From the NCBI GenBank assembly GCA_030248225.1, contig JASANE010000546.1, positions 36,411 through 100,410 of the forward strand: a stretch of DNA of 64,000 nucleotides, in the 5' to 3' direction. Source of the stretch: Trileptium ribeirensis. Its lineage: Eukaryota; Nematoda; Enoplea; Enoplida; Thoracostomopsidae. Made by a program: the position numbers and the translations under genes. Of the stretch, positions 10,708-18,023 are shown one piece after another. Numbering within the stretch: position 1 is the stretch's first letter; the number at the start of each line of letters is the position of its first letter. The notes beneath the pieces are model-generated. The model did no database searches. It was not told the origin of the DNA and was given only the letters and a program-made list of their open reading frames with translations.

Positions 10708-10828
10708 GTTTGCTTTTCTTCTTCTTACGATCCTTTTTAAGACTTTTCTTCTTTACAGTTTTCTTAACGTTTTTGAGTGCTACTGCACTTAGTTGCCTTG
10801 ATGAATTGAAGCATAAAGGTAGCGCCAT
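10676..10828 (-). CDS. Tiny Lys/Arg-rich protein, candidate DNA-condensing core protein
   Basis: About 50 residues from the ATG at 10828; an ATG at 10849 would add seven residues. The C-terminal half is almost entirely basic (KKTVKKKSLKKDRKKKK, then KRMRRRKT). Short proteins of this composition serve as genome-condensing core proteins (mu/pX type) in adenoviruses, and comparable small basic ORFs have been proposed in adintoviruses. The second ATG is preferred because it lies 33 nt below the promoter motif at 10854-10866, the spacing seen elsewhere, whereas the first ATG lies only a few bases below the motif. It overlaps the start of the capsid gene in another frame, and the capsid gene's own promoter motif lies within it. 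Confidence 0.6.
   Translation of the reverse strand: MALPLCFNSSRQLSAVALKNVKKTVKKKSLKKDRKKKKSKHGKRMRRRKT
10732..10744 (-). promoter_or_regulatory. Element promoter motif upstream of capsid gene
   Basis: Minus-strand AGTCTTAAAAAGG, with the first T-to-A step 32 nt upstream of the capsid ATG. It lies inside the coding sequence of the small basic protein. Confidence 0.7.
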
Positions 10829-10853
10829 ATTGATGTATAACACTTGCATTAAT

Positions 10854-10866
10854 CCTTTTTAAGAAC
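10854..10866 (-). promoter_or_regulatory. Element promoter motif upstream of small basic gene
   Basis: Minus-strand GTTCTTAAAAAGG, directly after the stop of the penton-like gene. It is 33 nt upstream of the second ATG (10828) of the small basic gene, which decides the preferred start. Confidence 0.7.
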
Positions 10867-11481
10867 TTATGAGAACTGTAACCTAATGACCATTTTTGCT
10901 CCTTGAAAAAACTCCACTGGTTTGAATTCACAGTCTAATACCTCAAAACCCAGCACTTTAAACATACAATTATTCAAGTCTAACGATATAGTATTTTTGG
11001 GTGCTGATATTACATGTAGCAATGGTTTATATCTTCCATTAACTAATCGATCTTTTACAAATGAGCTCATAAGAAACGTAGGTTTGTACACTTTGAGATC
11101 CACACATTTATTCCCTGCGTGTCTACCATTTTTCAAATGAGGGTTTTCGAAGCCAAACAACTCCTGAATTTCGGGAAATAATTTTATTTCTGCGTTATCT
11201 AGCAAATATACACTAACCATGTCACAGCATGGGTTGACAGTAAACTCAATGCTGGTACTGAACATGTTTAGGTATGAGAGTAGATTATCAATTGTATAGT
11301 ATCCTTTTTCAACCTTAAATTGTTTCCACGACTTGTTTGAAAAATACTCAACGGTGCCTCCCCGTATGTTTACATACCTATCGGGAAGCTGTACATCCAT
11401 TACTCTAACTCTGGTTGCACAAAATGCCGTTGGAAACTCAACAGCCGGTTCGCTCAAGTCACAAACAACTACAACTTCCAT
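10867..11481 (-). CDS. Putative penton/minor capsid protein
   Basis: 204 residues from ATG 11481 (MEVVVVCDLSEP...). The frame is open further upstream to 11553, but the start at 11481 lies 32 nt below the promoter motif, and the extra upstream residues are encoded by bases belonging to the end of the TBP-like gene. The protein is beta-rich, with alternating hydrophobic stretches and no membrane segment, as expected for a single jelly-roll vertex protein. Its position just before the small basic and major capsid genes matches the minor-capsid position in Maverick-type elements. The penton call rests on size and position, so it is a candidate only. Confidence 0.55.
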   Translation of the reverse strand: MEVVVVCDLSEPAVEFPTAFCATRVRVMDVQLPDRYVNIRGGTVEYFSNKSWKQFKVEKGYYTIDNLLSYLNMFSTSIEFTVNPCCDMVSVYLLDNAEIKLFPEIQELFGFENPHLKNGRHAGNKCVDLKVYKPTFLMSSFVKDRLVNGRYKPLLHVISAPKNTISLDLNNCMFKVLGFEVLDCEFKPVEFFQGAKMVIRLQFS

Positions 11482-11500
11482 TATTGATGATAAGAGTTTA

Positions 11501-12007
11501 TTAAAGCCTTTTAAGAATATTATACACTGTATTGCACAACAAATAAAAATCATTTGTATATTTACATCCAGTAACTACCACATTCCCACTACTGAAAATC
11601 AAAGCTATACCTTTATTTAGGGTTAATTTCATGCTATTATGCAATTCGGTTTCATACATTACGGGGTAACTACCTCTTAGTTGCTCGTAAAGACGTGATA
11701 AGTTTATTTTAAATCCACTTCTTAGTAAACCAGCTACATTTACAACATGTTGTTCAAGTTTTGAAAAGCACTGATAGTCCAATTTTTGCAATTTTTCTCT
11801 CGCTCTATTAAAAATTTCATTTCCTTCAAATTCTGACCTAACACCAACTAATACAAGCTTTCCATTTGAAAAAGTTAATATAGTTCCTCTAGGTTGAAAT
11901 TTCCAAATACCACCATTAAACCGCAACATATCATAATCAAAGTTATCAATTTCACATGATAAGTACATCAAGTCAACACTACATCCAATGTTCGTTGTTA
12001 TTGTCAT
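11501..12007 (-). CDS. TATA-binding-protein-like transcription factor encoded by the element
   Basis: 168 residues from ATG 12007, close to the ~180-residue core of TBP. Two direct repeats are visible: residues about 2-85 (TTNIGCSVDL, ILTFSNGKLVLVGVRSE, AREKLQKL) and about 86-168 (VVNVAGLLRSGFKINLSRL, IALIFSSGNVVVTG, VYNILKRL). These match the repeat signature of eukaryotic and archaeal TBP, including the phrase (A)LIFSSGxxVxTG. Three of the four DNA-intercalating Phe positions appear kept (F30, F46, F138); the fourth looks replaced near H123. The gene begins 5 nt after the NADAR stop and has no promoter motif of its own, implying a shared transcript. TBP bends promoter DNA and recruits RNA polymerase; here it may serve the element's own promoters. 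The last codons contain the promoter motif of the next gene. Confidence 0.82.
   Translation of the reverse strand: MTITTNIGCSVDLMYLSCEIDNFDYDMLRFNGGIWKFQPRGTILTFSNGKLVLVGVRSEFEGNEIFNRAREKLQKLDYQCFSKLEQHVVNVAGLLRSGFKINLSRLYEQLRGSYPVMYETELHNSMKLTLNKGIALIFSSGNVVVTGCKYTNDFYLLCNTVYNILKRL
11507..11518 (-). promoter_or_regulatory. Element promoter motif upstream of penton-like gene
   Basis: Minus-strand ATTCTTAAAAGG, 32 nt upstream of ATG 11481. It is embedded in the last codons of the TBP-like gene (Ile-Leu-Lys-Arg). Confidence 0.65.
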
Positions 12008-12012
12008 ATTAG

Positions 12013-12516
12013 TTATTTCGCTTCGTCTCGAATTTCCATCCAAAGTCCACCCAAAATGTTCTTTCCTTTCCATTTCTCCACGTCCTTGCTGTTTGCATCC
12101 TGAATGTTGATCCCGATTCCCCAATATTGATCCCATTCCGACGCCTCCGCTATGATTGCTTGCTCCGTTCCGATCAATGCCGCTCGCACATGAGGTAGTT
12201 GCTCCAACTTTGCCCGTAGTCCAATCATCATTATTGACGCCGCATTGTCGTACCATTTCTCCGCGTCGAAGTTTTTGATCTGACGACCCAGCTTCTTCTG
12301 TTGTGACGGTTTGAATGTTGACATTATTAATTGATATGTTTCCATGTCGTTGAAGAACCGCGCCTTTTCGCTTTGATACCATTGTTCCACGCAATTGTAC
12401 TTGACACCGTTGATCAATATCCGTCCCACATTGAAGTTGCTGAACACGCTCCATCCCGAACGAAATAAGACGAGTGGTGTTCCGTCGGTTGTTGTACAAT
12501 ATTTAGTATGTTCCAT
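12013..12516 (-). CDS. NADAR-domain protein (YbiA-like N-glycosidase family)
   Basis: 167 residues, one full NADAR domain. Family landmarks in order: FSNF after a Gly-Trp, GVKYNCVEQWYQSEKARFF, LGRQIKNFDAEKW, AKLEQ, EASEWDQYWGIGI, and NILGGLWMEIRDE at the C-terminus. NADAR proteins cleave N-glycosidic bonds: bacterial YbiA removes reactive riboflavin-pathway intermediates, and others remove ADP-ribose from guanine in DNA. In this element it may undo ADP-ribosylation of element DNA or deal with nicotinamide/ADP-ribose metabolites; that is inference. It is followed after 5 nt by the TBP-like gene and preceded by a TATA box and initiator about 135-165 nt upstream, so the pair probably shares one transcript. 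Confidence 0.88.
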   Translation of the reverse strand: MEHTKYCTTTDGTPLVLFRSGWSVFSNFNVGRILINGVKYNCVEQWYQSEKARFFNDMETYQLIMSTFKPSQQKKLGRQIKNFDAEKWYDNAASIMMIGLRAKLEQLPHVRAALIGTEQAIIAEASEWDQYWGIGINIQDANSKDVEKWKGKNILGGLWMEIRDEAK

Positions 12517-12717
12517 GTTATTTAATAGTATATTACTATTTAATAATGTTAGCTAATATATTGCTACTATTTAATAAAATCGTAACAATGCTTTAGATGG
12601 AGAGCGATTAAACAAAACACGACCAATTTCAATGAAAGCAAAACTAAGACTGATCAGCTTTTGAAAATACACGTCTTTATATAGTTGTATGCTCGATTTT
12701 GATTGGTTGATGCCTTT
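12517..12717 (-). promoter_or_regulatory. TATA + initiator promoter of the NADAR-TBP gene pair
   Basis: Minus-strand TATATAAAG (12675-12683) is followed 32 nt later by TCAGTC (12648-12653, +1 A near 12651), a classic metazoan TATA-initiator pair. The implied leader is about 135 nt and contains three AT-rich repeats of the word TATTTAATA or its complement (about 12529-12577) just before the ATG. There is no element-type motif next to the ATG. One copy does occur 197 nt upstream, at 12713-12725. Confidence 0.6.
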
Positions 12718-12725
12718 TTAAGAAT
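12713..12725 (-). promoter_or_regulatory. Orphan copy of the element promoter motif
   Basis: Minus-strand TATTCTTAAAAAGG overlaps the stop codon of the 139-residue gene. No ATG follows at the usual distance; the next gene (NADAR) starts 197 nt downstream. It may provide a second, later promoter for the NADAR-TBP pair. Confidence 0.5.
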
Positions 12726-13137
12726 AAAGTGTTCTCCATTTAGTTTTATGTTCCACAGCTCTACTTTTTCTCCCCCTCCCAAATGCTGATAGGGGTACAC
12801 TGCCTAGTAGCGTTTCAAATTTGTCGGAGTCAAGAGGTCGAGGGGGTGAAAAGTTAACATCTGATACAAAGTACTTGACCAAATCAAATATGTTGGAACC
12901 AACAGTTTTATCCGGGTAAATCACTTGGTTGTTATCATTCAACCTTAAATCTTTTATATTGTTTAACATTAATTTAGCTTTATTTCGTAAATTTTTAGGA
13001 AACATTAGCGACAAGTCTGGTTTTTCTTTGCTTTCGTAAACAGTTACTTCATTTCTAACTGGTACTTTATCCTGCAGCCCACCATTTTTCATGACATCTA
13101 GCCAACTTACTGGTACCACCGCCATTTTACGTGCCAT
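12718..13137 (-). CDS. Conserved-type small virion protein, unknown function (139 aa)
   Basis: 139 residues. The N-terminus reads MARKMAVVPVSWL; the middle is charged and helical (FPKNLRNKAKLMLNNIKDL), followed by a Pro-rich segment (FSPPRPL) and a basic end (FGRGRKSRAVEHKTKWRTLYS). Maverick-type elements carry proteins of this general character near the packaging ATPase, thought to be virion or maturation substrates; I cannot name a family. The start overlaps the end of the preceding 91-residue gene by 11 nt, suggesting coupled translation. No promoter motif precedes it. Its stop codon is part of the motif at 12713-12725. Confidence 0.6.
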   Translation of the reverse strand: MARKMAVVPVSWLDVMKNGGLQDKVPVRNEVTVYESKEKPDLSLMFPKNLRNKAKLMLNNIKDLRLNDNNQVIYPDKTVGSNIFDLVKYFVSDVNFSPPRPLDSDKFETLLGSVPLSAFGRGRKSRAVEHKTKWRTLYS

Positions 13138-13402
13138 AATGTTTATTAAAGTAATTAATCAAATACTTTACAACAGTAGGTTTAAGCAACTTTTTCTTTC
13201 TTGAAACCGAAATGCGTTTACTTGCAATACTTTTAAGACCTTTACGTTTGGTTTTGGGGTTTTGTACTATGTTATATGCAATCTCCGCAAATGCGTGAAG
13301 TAGAGATAGAGGTGCAACTTTGATAACAGCTGAAATAACTTTAGACGATGATCCACCAAGAAACTTTAACGCTGGTAAATTACGTTCAATATTTCGAGAC
13401 AT
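13127..13402 (-). CDS. Small basic protein, candidate minor capsid or DNA-associated
   Basis: 91 residues. The N-terminal half is amphipathic/hydrophobic (LPALKFLGGSSSKVISAVIKVAPLSLLHAFAEIAYNI) and the C-terminal half strongly basic (KTKRKGLKSIASKRISVSRKKKLLKPTV). A short protein with this composition (LPxLK... then Lys/Arg-rich) is a recurrent neighbour of the ATPase in animal Maverick elements. A role in packaging or as an adenovirus pVI/pX-like internal protein is plausible but unproven. The start is supported by the promoter motif at 13428-13440, 33 nt upstream. It overlaps the next gene by 11 nt. Confidence 0.65.
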   Translation of the reverse strand: MSRNIERNLPALKFLGGSSSKVISAVIKVAPLSLLHAFAEIAYNIVQNPKTKRKGLKSIASKRISVSRKKKLLKPTVVKYLINYFNKHYGT

Positions 13403-13427
13403 AATGCGAATTATATTATGAATAAAT

Positions 13428-13440
13428 CCTTTTTAAGAAT
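13428..13440 (-). promoter_or_regulatory. Element promoter motif upstream of 91-aa gene
   Basis: Minus-strand ATTCTTAAAAAGG, 33 nt upstream of ATG 13402. The TAA in it is the stop codon of the ATPase gene. Confidence 0.7.
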
Positions 13441-14191
13441 ATACAAACAACTGTTCATCGTCCGGGAATATATTCTGTCGTACCCTCAATATATTTTCAG
13501 TTGCTGGTTTCAAATCAAGAAATAAATAACCAAACGGTTCTCTTGTTGCTTGCTCAAATGCGCTTGATAGAAAGTTTGGTTTAGAAGGCCACATTTGCCT
13601 TCCCAAGGTATGTATCATTGACTGATCTCGAAAGTTGGGAAACAAGACCATATACTGAGCATTGCGGGTGATTGTTCGCATATACTTGCCCTCATGGTAC
13701 AAGTTTTGGGTTACAAATATCGTACTGAGCTTGTTGTGACGCATGCGAGAAAACGCTGCTGCAAGCTTTTTATCATTTGCTGCCTCTATCATTAGATCAT
13801 CCAAAACACATACAGTGTTACCATCGGTGGTTGGAAACTCTATGGGTATACCTTCGTATAGTTCTAAATTTGGTATCTCGTTCATCATATTACTATAAAT
13901 ATCTTGAAAAATGCTATAACAGTATAAAATTTTATCTATCTTTTCATCAAATAGCCCATGTTTCAATAATCGATATATCCATCTAGTTTTTCCACTACCA
14001 GTTTGTCCGCTTACGACGCATGTGAATGGTAGCTCCAATGGTAATAGTACGCTATCAGTATCACAACTTTGAACGTCAACATGACAAATTGATGACACAG
14101 TTTTCGGTTGAGCTCTACAAGTTTTCTTATGTCTATGCAAATGCTGACGAGAAGTGTAAGCACGATTGCAGTCGAGACATACATGATCCAT
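13433..14191 (-). CDS. FtsK/HerA-type genome-packaging ATPase with N-terminal zinc finger
   Basis: 252 residues. Residues 5-25 form a C2H2/C2HC zinc finger (CLDC...HLHRHKKTC). Walker A is GQTGSGKT at 62-69 and Walker B is VCVLDD at about 127-132, followed by a sensor-like FVTQNLYHEG, consistent with the A32/HerA packaging ATPases of Maverick elements and large DNA viruses. The protein would pump element DNA into preformed capsids. All catalytic motifs are intact. The start is supported by the promoter motif at 14216-14229, 32 nt upstream. The zinc finger resembles those at the N-terminus of the element's polymerase. Confidence 0.9.
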   Translation of the reverse strand: MDHVCLDCNRAYTSRQHLHRHKKTCRAQPKTVSSICHVDVQSCDTDSVLLPLELPFTCVVSGQTGSGKTRWIYRLLKHGLFDEKIDKILYCYSIFQDIYSNMMNEIPNLELYEGIPIEFPTTDGNTVCVLDDLMIEAANDKKLAAAFSRMRHNKLSTIFVTQNLYHEGKYMRTITRNAQYMVLFPNFRDQSMIHTLGRQMWPSKPNFLSSAFEQATREPFGYLFLDLKPATENILRVRQNIFPDDEQLFVYS

Positions 14192-14215
14192 TGTTTATGT
14201 AAGCTGTTAATTGCT

Positions 14216-14229
14216 CCTTTTTAAGACAT
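14216..14229 (-). promoter_or_regulatory. Element promoter motif upstream of ATPase gene
   Basis: Minus-strand ATGTCTTAAAAAGG, 32 nt upstream of ATG 14191, just past the end of the repeat array. Confidence 0.7.
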
Positions 14230-14556
14230 TTGTACCCCTGTGTATCTCTATTCTATGCCTCTGTTGTGCACCCATATTCTGTACCCCTATAGGTCTCATT
14301 TGAACCTCCATGTACCCCTGTACCCCTTTAGGTGCCACTTGTACCCCTATTCTGTACCTCTATGTGCCCCTATTATGCACTCTTACGGGTACGCATTGTA
14401 GCTCTATGGGTACGCTTTGTACCCCTATTCTGTACCCCTACAAGTATGTTTGAACCCATATGGTTACACTGTATACCCATATTCTGTACCCATCTAGGTG
14501 CGTTTTGTATCCCCATGTACCCATGTTCTGCAGCTCTACGGCTACGTTTTGTACCC
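14230..14556. repeat. Degenerate tandem array between integrase and ATPase genes
   Basis: Many variants of TTGTACCCCTATTCTGTACCC and TACGGGTACG follow one another, giving an irregular unit of roughly 16-35 bp. No coding frame in it resembles a protein. Words such as CTCTATGGGTA recur in the array at 20.1-20.5 kb on the other side of the polymerase gene. Confidence 0.75.
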
Positions 14557-15618
14557 TTAAATAGGTCGCAAATCGCGTTCATGTACCCATGAGTTCATTG
14601 ATTTGGGGTACCCCAACCACTTGACTAGGTATTCTGTACCTTCCTTAGTCTTGCGTTTACGTATTATTTTTTCAATCTTATAGGTATCATCTGCAACATA
14701 TACTTTTTGAAGTTCCTGAGTATAAAATCTACCTAAAATAGTTTCATTATTTGCATCATTTATCTCATATACCGGAGGGTTGAATGGAAGTTGATTATTA
14801 ACTGTAAATACTTCACGCGACCAAAGCTGATTGAAGCCACGCTCAAACGGTAAACGTTCTTTGCTTATTCGTACAATGTCTCCGAGTTGAAATTTATATC
14901 GTACTTCAATGTCGTCAGCCGGGAATAGTTTATCTCGTATTTCTTCTTCATTATCTACAGACACTTTGGAAGGAACATATCCATAGCGATTTTCGGTGTT
15001 GTTATAGCTATCAACGAATGACTGCAAATGGTCTACATATCGTGTCGTGTTATTTGCTGTAAGAAACTTGTAAATTTTACCTTTAAGAGTTCGTATAAAA
15101 CGCTCAGCCATACTTGCCTTAGTTTCTTTATTCTTTGCTGTATATACGTTAATACCTTTAGTTTTACAATAGTCATAAACTAAACTATTTACAAACTCTT
15201 TACCATTATCGGTTTGAAAATTTTCGGGTTTACTTGTTTCAAATACTTGTTTCAGTGCTTTGAGAATTGTGGGTGCTGTTTTATTTTTTACTGGGACAAC
15301 CCATGCATACTTTGAAAAGCAGTCAATTACAATTAGTAAGTACTTGAAACCATCGTTATATGCTGAAAGATTTGATATATCCGCCAAATCAGCCTGATAA
15401 AGATCACGCAATCCTTTCACAACTGTGCGTCGTCGCTTAAATCTAAGTCTTCGGGGTTTATGTAACGTGTGTGTTTCTTGTGCTCGTAACCAGTCTTGTA
15501 CATCTTTCAACTTAACATTTACACCACGTTTACGAGCCTCATGATATAATTTCGATGCCGTAGAAAATCCAGCAACATTAGATGCATCATAATAAATCGA
15601 CTTTAGCTTGTCATCCAT
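14557..15618 (-). CDS. Retrovirus-like integrase with C-terminal chromodomain
   Basis: 353 residues, complete. After a helical N-terminal region, an rve-type catalytic core carries D77 (QADLAD), D137 (TDNGKEF) and E172 (MAERFIRT), with the expected spacing of about 35 residues between the second Asp and the Glu. A DNA-contacting region with the phrase KFQLGDIVRISKER follows, then a chromodomain at about 313-353 (EYLVKWLGYPKSMNSW). Integrases of this form (F54H12.3-like in animal annotations) insert Maverick/Polinton DNA into chromosomes, and the chromodomain may direct target choice. It lies between the polymerase gene and a repeat array. The ATG lies 36 nt below the motif at 15648-15660. Confidence 0.93.
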   Translation of the reverse strand: MDDKLKSIYYDASNVAGFSTASKLYHEARKRGVNVKLKDVQDWLRAQETHTLHKPRRLRFKRRRTVVKGLRDLYQADLADISNLSAYNDGFKYLLIVIDCFSKYAWVVPVKNKTAPTILKALKQVFETSKPENFQTDNGKEFVNSLVYDYCKTKGINVYTAKNKETKASMAERFIRTLKGKIYKFLTANNTTRYVDHLQSFVDSYNNTENRYGYVPSKVSVDNEEEIRDKLFPADDIEVRYKFQLGDIVRISKERLPFERGFNQLWSREVFTVNNQLPFNPPVYEINDANNETILGRFYTQELQKVYVADDTYKIEKIIRKRKTKEGTEYLVKWLGYPKSMNSWVHERDLRPI

Positions 15619-15647
15619 TGCAACTGTATGTTATGAAAACAGCAGTA

Positions 15648-15660
15648 GCTTTTAAGACAT
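15648..15660 (-). promoter_or_regulatory. Element promoter motif upstream of integrase gene
   Basis: Minus-strand ATGTCTTAAAAGC, 36 nt upstream of ATG 15618. It is slightly weaker and further away than at the capsid genes. Confidence 0.55.
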
Positions 15661-15818
15661 TCCTGCATGTTTAACACCTTCCAGTGCGCAGGTTGTCTAT
15701 ATCAGCTCGAGCGAAATAACAAGGTTGATAACACATTTTATTAAAACAATACATATAACACATGACATAAAATCATAGATATAGCACATAGTACGATAAT
15801 ACACAAATATTCACTGTT

Positions 15819-18023
15819 TCAATCATGATTATGCATACACTCCAATAAGTTTAGAAACTTTATATCACAATGTCCATAAGCATAAGATGTAACTCCGTCG
15901 TTCAGAATGTATCTTTTATCATCAAAAGCTGATAAACTAGTCTTGTTCAATGTAACTGTGTTCAATAAATGTTTATTCGACCAAATCATGTTCATCTGGT
16001 GTCGCAGCTTGCTGCTATTCAATAATGTATCCACGTAGTTTTGATGTTTAAGTTCATTCTTCACAACTACCTTCTTGATGCCTTTTGCCCGCTTCTTCTC
16101 TTCATCCCCGCATTTGATACTGTACATTTTGGAACGCAATCCCACAAACTCTTCTATTGCGATCCCCACCGTTTCGTCTTTCATCTTTCCCAATACCTTT
16201 TTGTTAACTGTTGAATAATGTGGGTGATCCATCGGGTAGTCGCTTGTATCGAAGAATGAATTGTTGTGTGCCATGTCGTCGTAAATGTCATTGGTGTTGA
16301 CTTGATAACATAATGAATCTGTATCCGTAAAAAGGAGTCGACATTGGTTTCCATACATCGCTTTCATGTAACCGTAATGAAATTCATACATAAGGGTTTT
16401 TGAAAGGTCTAGAATGGTAAAACCGACGTAAATAGGTTTGCATAAATTGATCGTTTTACGATGCATCTTCACTGCAACGAGGTCTTCTTTAAAGATTGAT
16501 GACATTGAATATCGGGGGTTTGCAACTAATTTCGTGTATCGTTTTTTGTCCGTGACTAGGTGCACATCAACGTAGCCCCTCACGTTCTCCATTGTTTTAC
16601 CATACACCGCATTGTTGAGAAGTTTGTAAAGATCTTTTTCGAAATCGCTAGTCGCCGCCTTTCGCATTTCTGTATTGAACGTTACATACCGCTCGATCCA
16701 CGCCCATTGAAAGAATGATACAACACGGTGTACCTTTGTAAGTTTTATTCCGAGATTTAGATATTGCTGTAGGTTGCGAATATGTACTTTGTAGTACTTT
16801 TTGTTATTAAGGTTTGGTACCAACTTTTGCACTGTCGAATTTGTGACGTTGAGTGATTGCTTGATCACCGTGCAATACGATGATAACTTATCGCACGTGA
16901 TATTCAGACGTTCCGGTGCGAGTGGGTAATCGTTGTGTAAATCGTGGAGTTCATCGGGGTACTCCAAATCCACTTCCAATATATACCCAGTGTCACCATT
17001 AGTATCAACTGATGTCCAATCAATTGTCTCAATCTCATTGCGCGACATCCATTTAAATGTATGACATGGTAACTTCTGTACCATCGACCATCCATATAAA
17101 TTGTTTGCATCGAGGTATATGATGTAGTTGCTGGGTTGCGATGGGTCGTATCCGTCGATATAGGGGTTGTTTGCCCTCGCATATCGGTGTGAAATTACCG
17201 ACACCCCACCGCGTATGCCTTCTTCGAAGAAGGAATACATATCGCCATCGTCTATAAGATCCAATTTGACGCCGGTGAACTTGAGACATGCATCCCACGC
17301 GAAACTGGGGAGTGTGATGTAATGAACTGGGTCGAGTTGGTATTTGTTTATTGCAAATCTTCGAAAGTTCTCGAACACATCGCATAATAGTAAAACGTCC
17401 GTTTTGAGATATAGATCGTGGTACTCGCCCATGTTGTTGATCCCCATCGTCTTCCACACTGTTTGAGCATGTATGTAATCCTCATTGTTGACGCTGTCGC
17501 CATTGAGAGATGAATAGAACGCTGACTTTGGGGGTAGTGACGTTTCGTTGAATCTATCCTCATTATCCATGTATTCGTAGGGGTAGACACCTTTACGTAC
17601 CATTAGATCGATTTTGTCACCAAATGATTTCTTCGTAGCATTGAATGCATCGGTGCCATTCTTTTTCAAGTTGCTGGTAAGTGATTGTAACGATGTGGTG
17701 AGAAATTGAAACGTATCAACAAATCGAATCTTCCATCCAATTTCTTCCTGTTCGTCTTCCTTGTCGTCATTGCCCAATATAAAGTCCACCCCATCAACAT
17801 CTTCATCCCAACATTCCTCATCATCATCATTGCCCTCATCATCAGCTGTATCCAATATAAAAGGGTTTTTGTTTCTACCGATACAGCTAACTTGTCGTCC
17901 CTTCTTGCCTTTCTTTGATTTCCGTTTGATTGAGAATGTCATGTAGTCTTCCATCCCCTTCGCGATACATTCGATCTCGAGTCCTTGCTCTCTACAAACT
18001 GCTCCGATTTCTTGCATGATCAA
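15819..18023 (-). pseudogene. Protein-primed DNA polymerase B, C-terminal part (exo III and palm)
   Basis: 734 codons open from about 18023. Visible motifs: Exo III region YHDLYLKTDVLLLCDVF (about 201-217), polymerase motif A YLDANNLYGW with D305, motif B KLLNNAVYGKT, and motif C FTDTDSLCYQ with both catalytic Asp. This is the protein-primed family B polymerase of Polintons. An acidic insert at about 61-95 (DDEGNDDDEE and on) is unusual. Homology runs straight on from the preceding frame, so the ATG at 18023 is probably not a true start: the gene is one polymerase split by a single-base frameshift near 18030-18050, in the exonuclease domain. The catalytic palm is intact. Confidence 0.85.

Noticed and set aside
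11501..12499. A 332-codon frame that would make one long protein
   Set aside because: The first half is only the shadow of the NADAR gene in another frame. The TBP-like homology begins at the ATG at 12007.
18020..18023. Overlapping ATGA start-stop as a true two-gene polymerase
   Set aside because: Family B polymerase homology runs through the junction in two frames, so a one-base frameshift explains it better than two genes.
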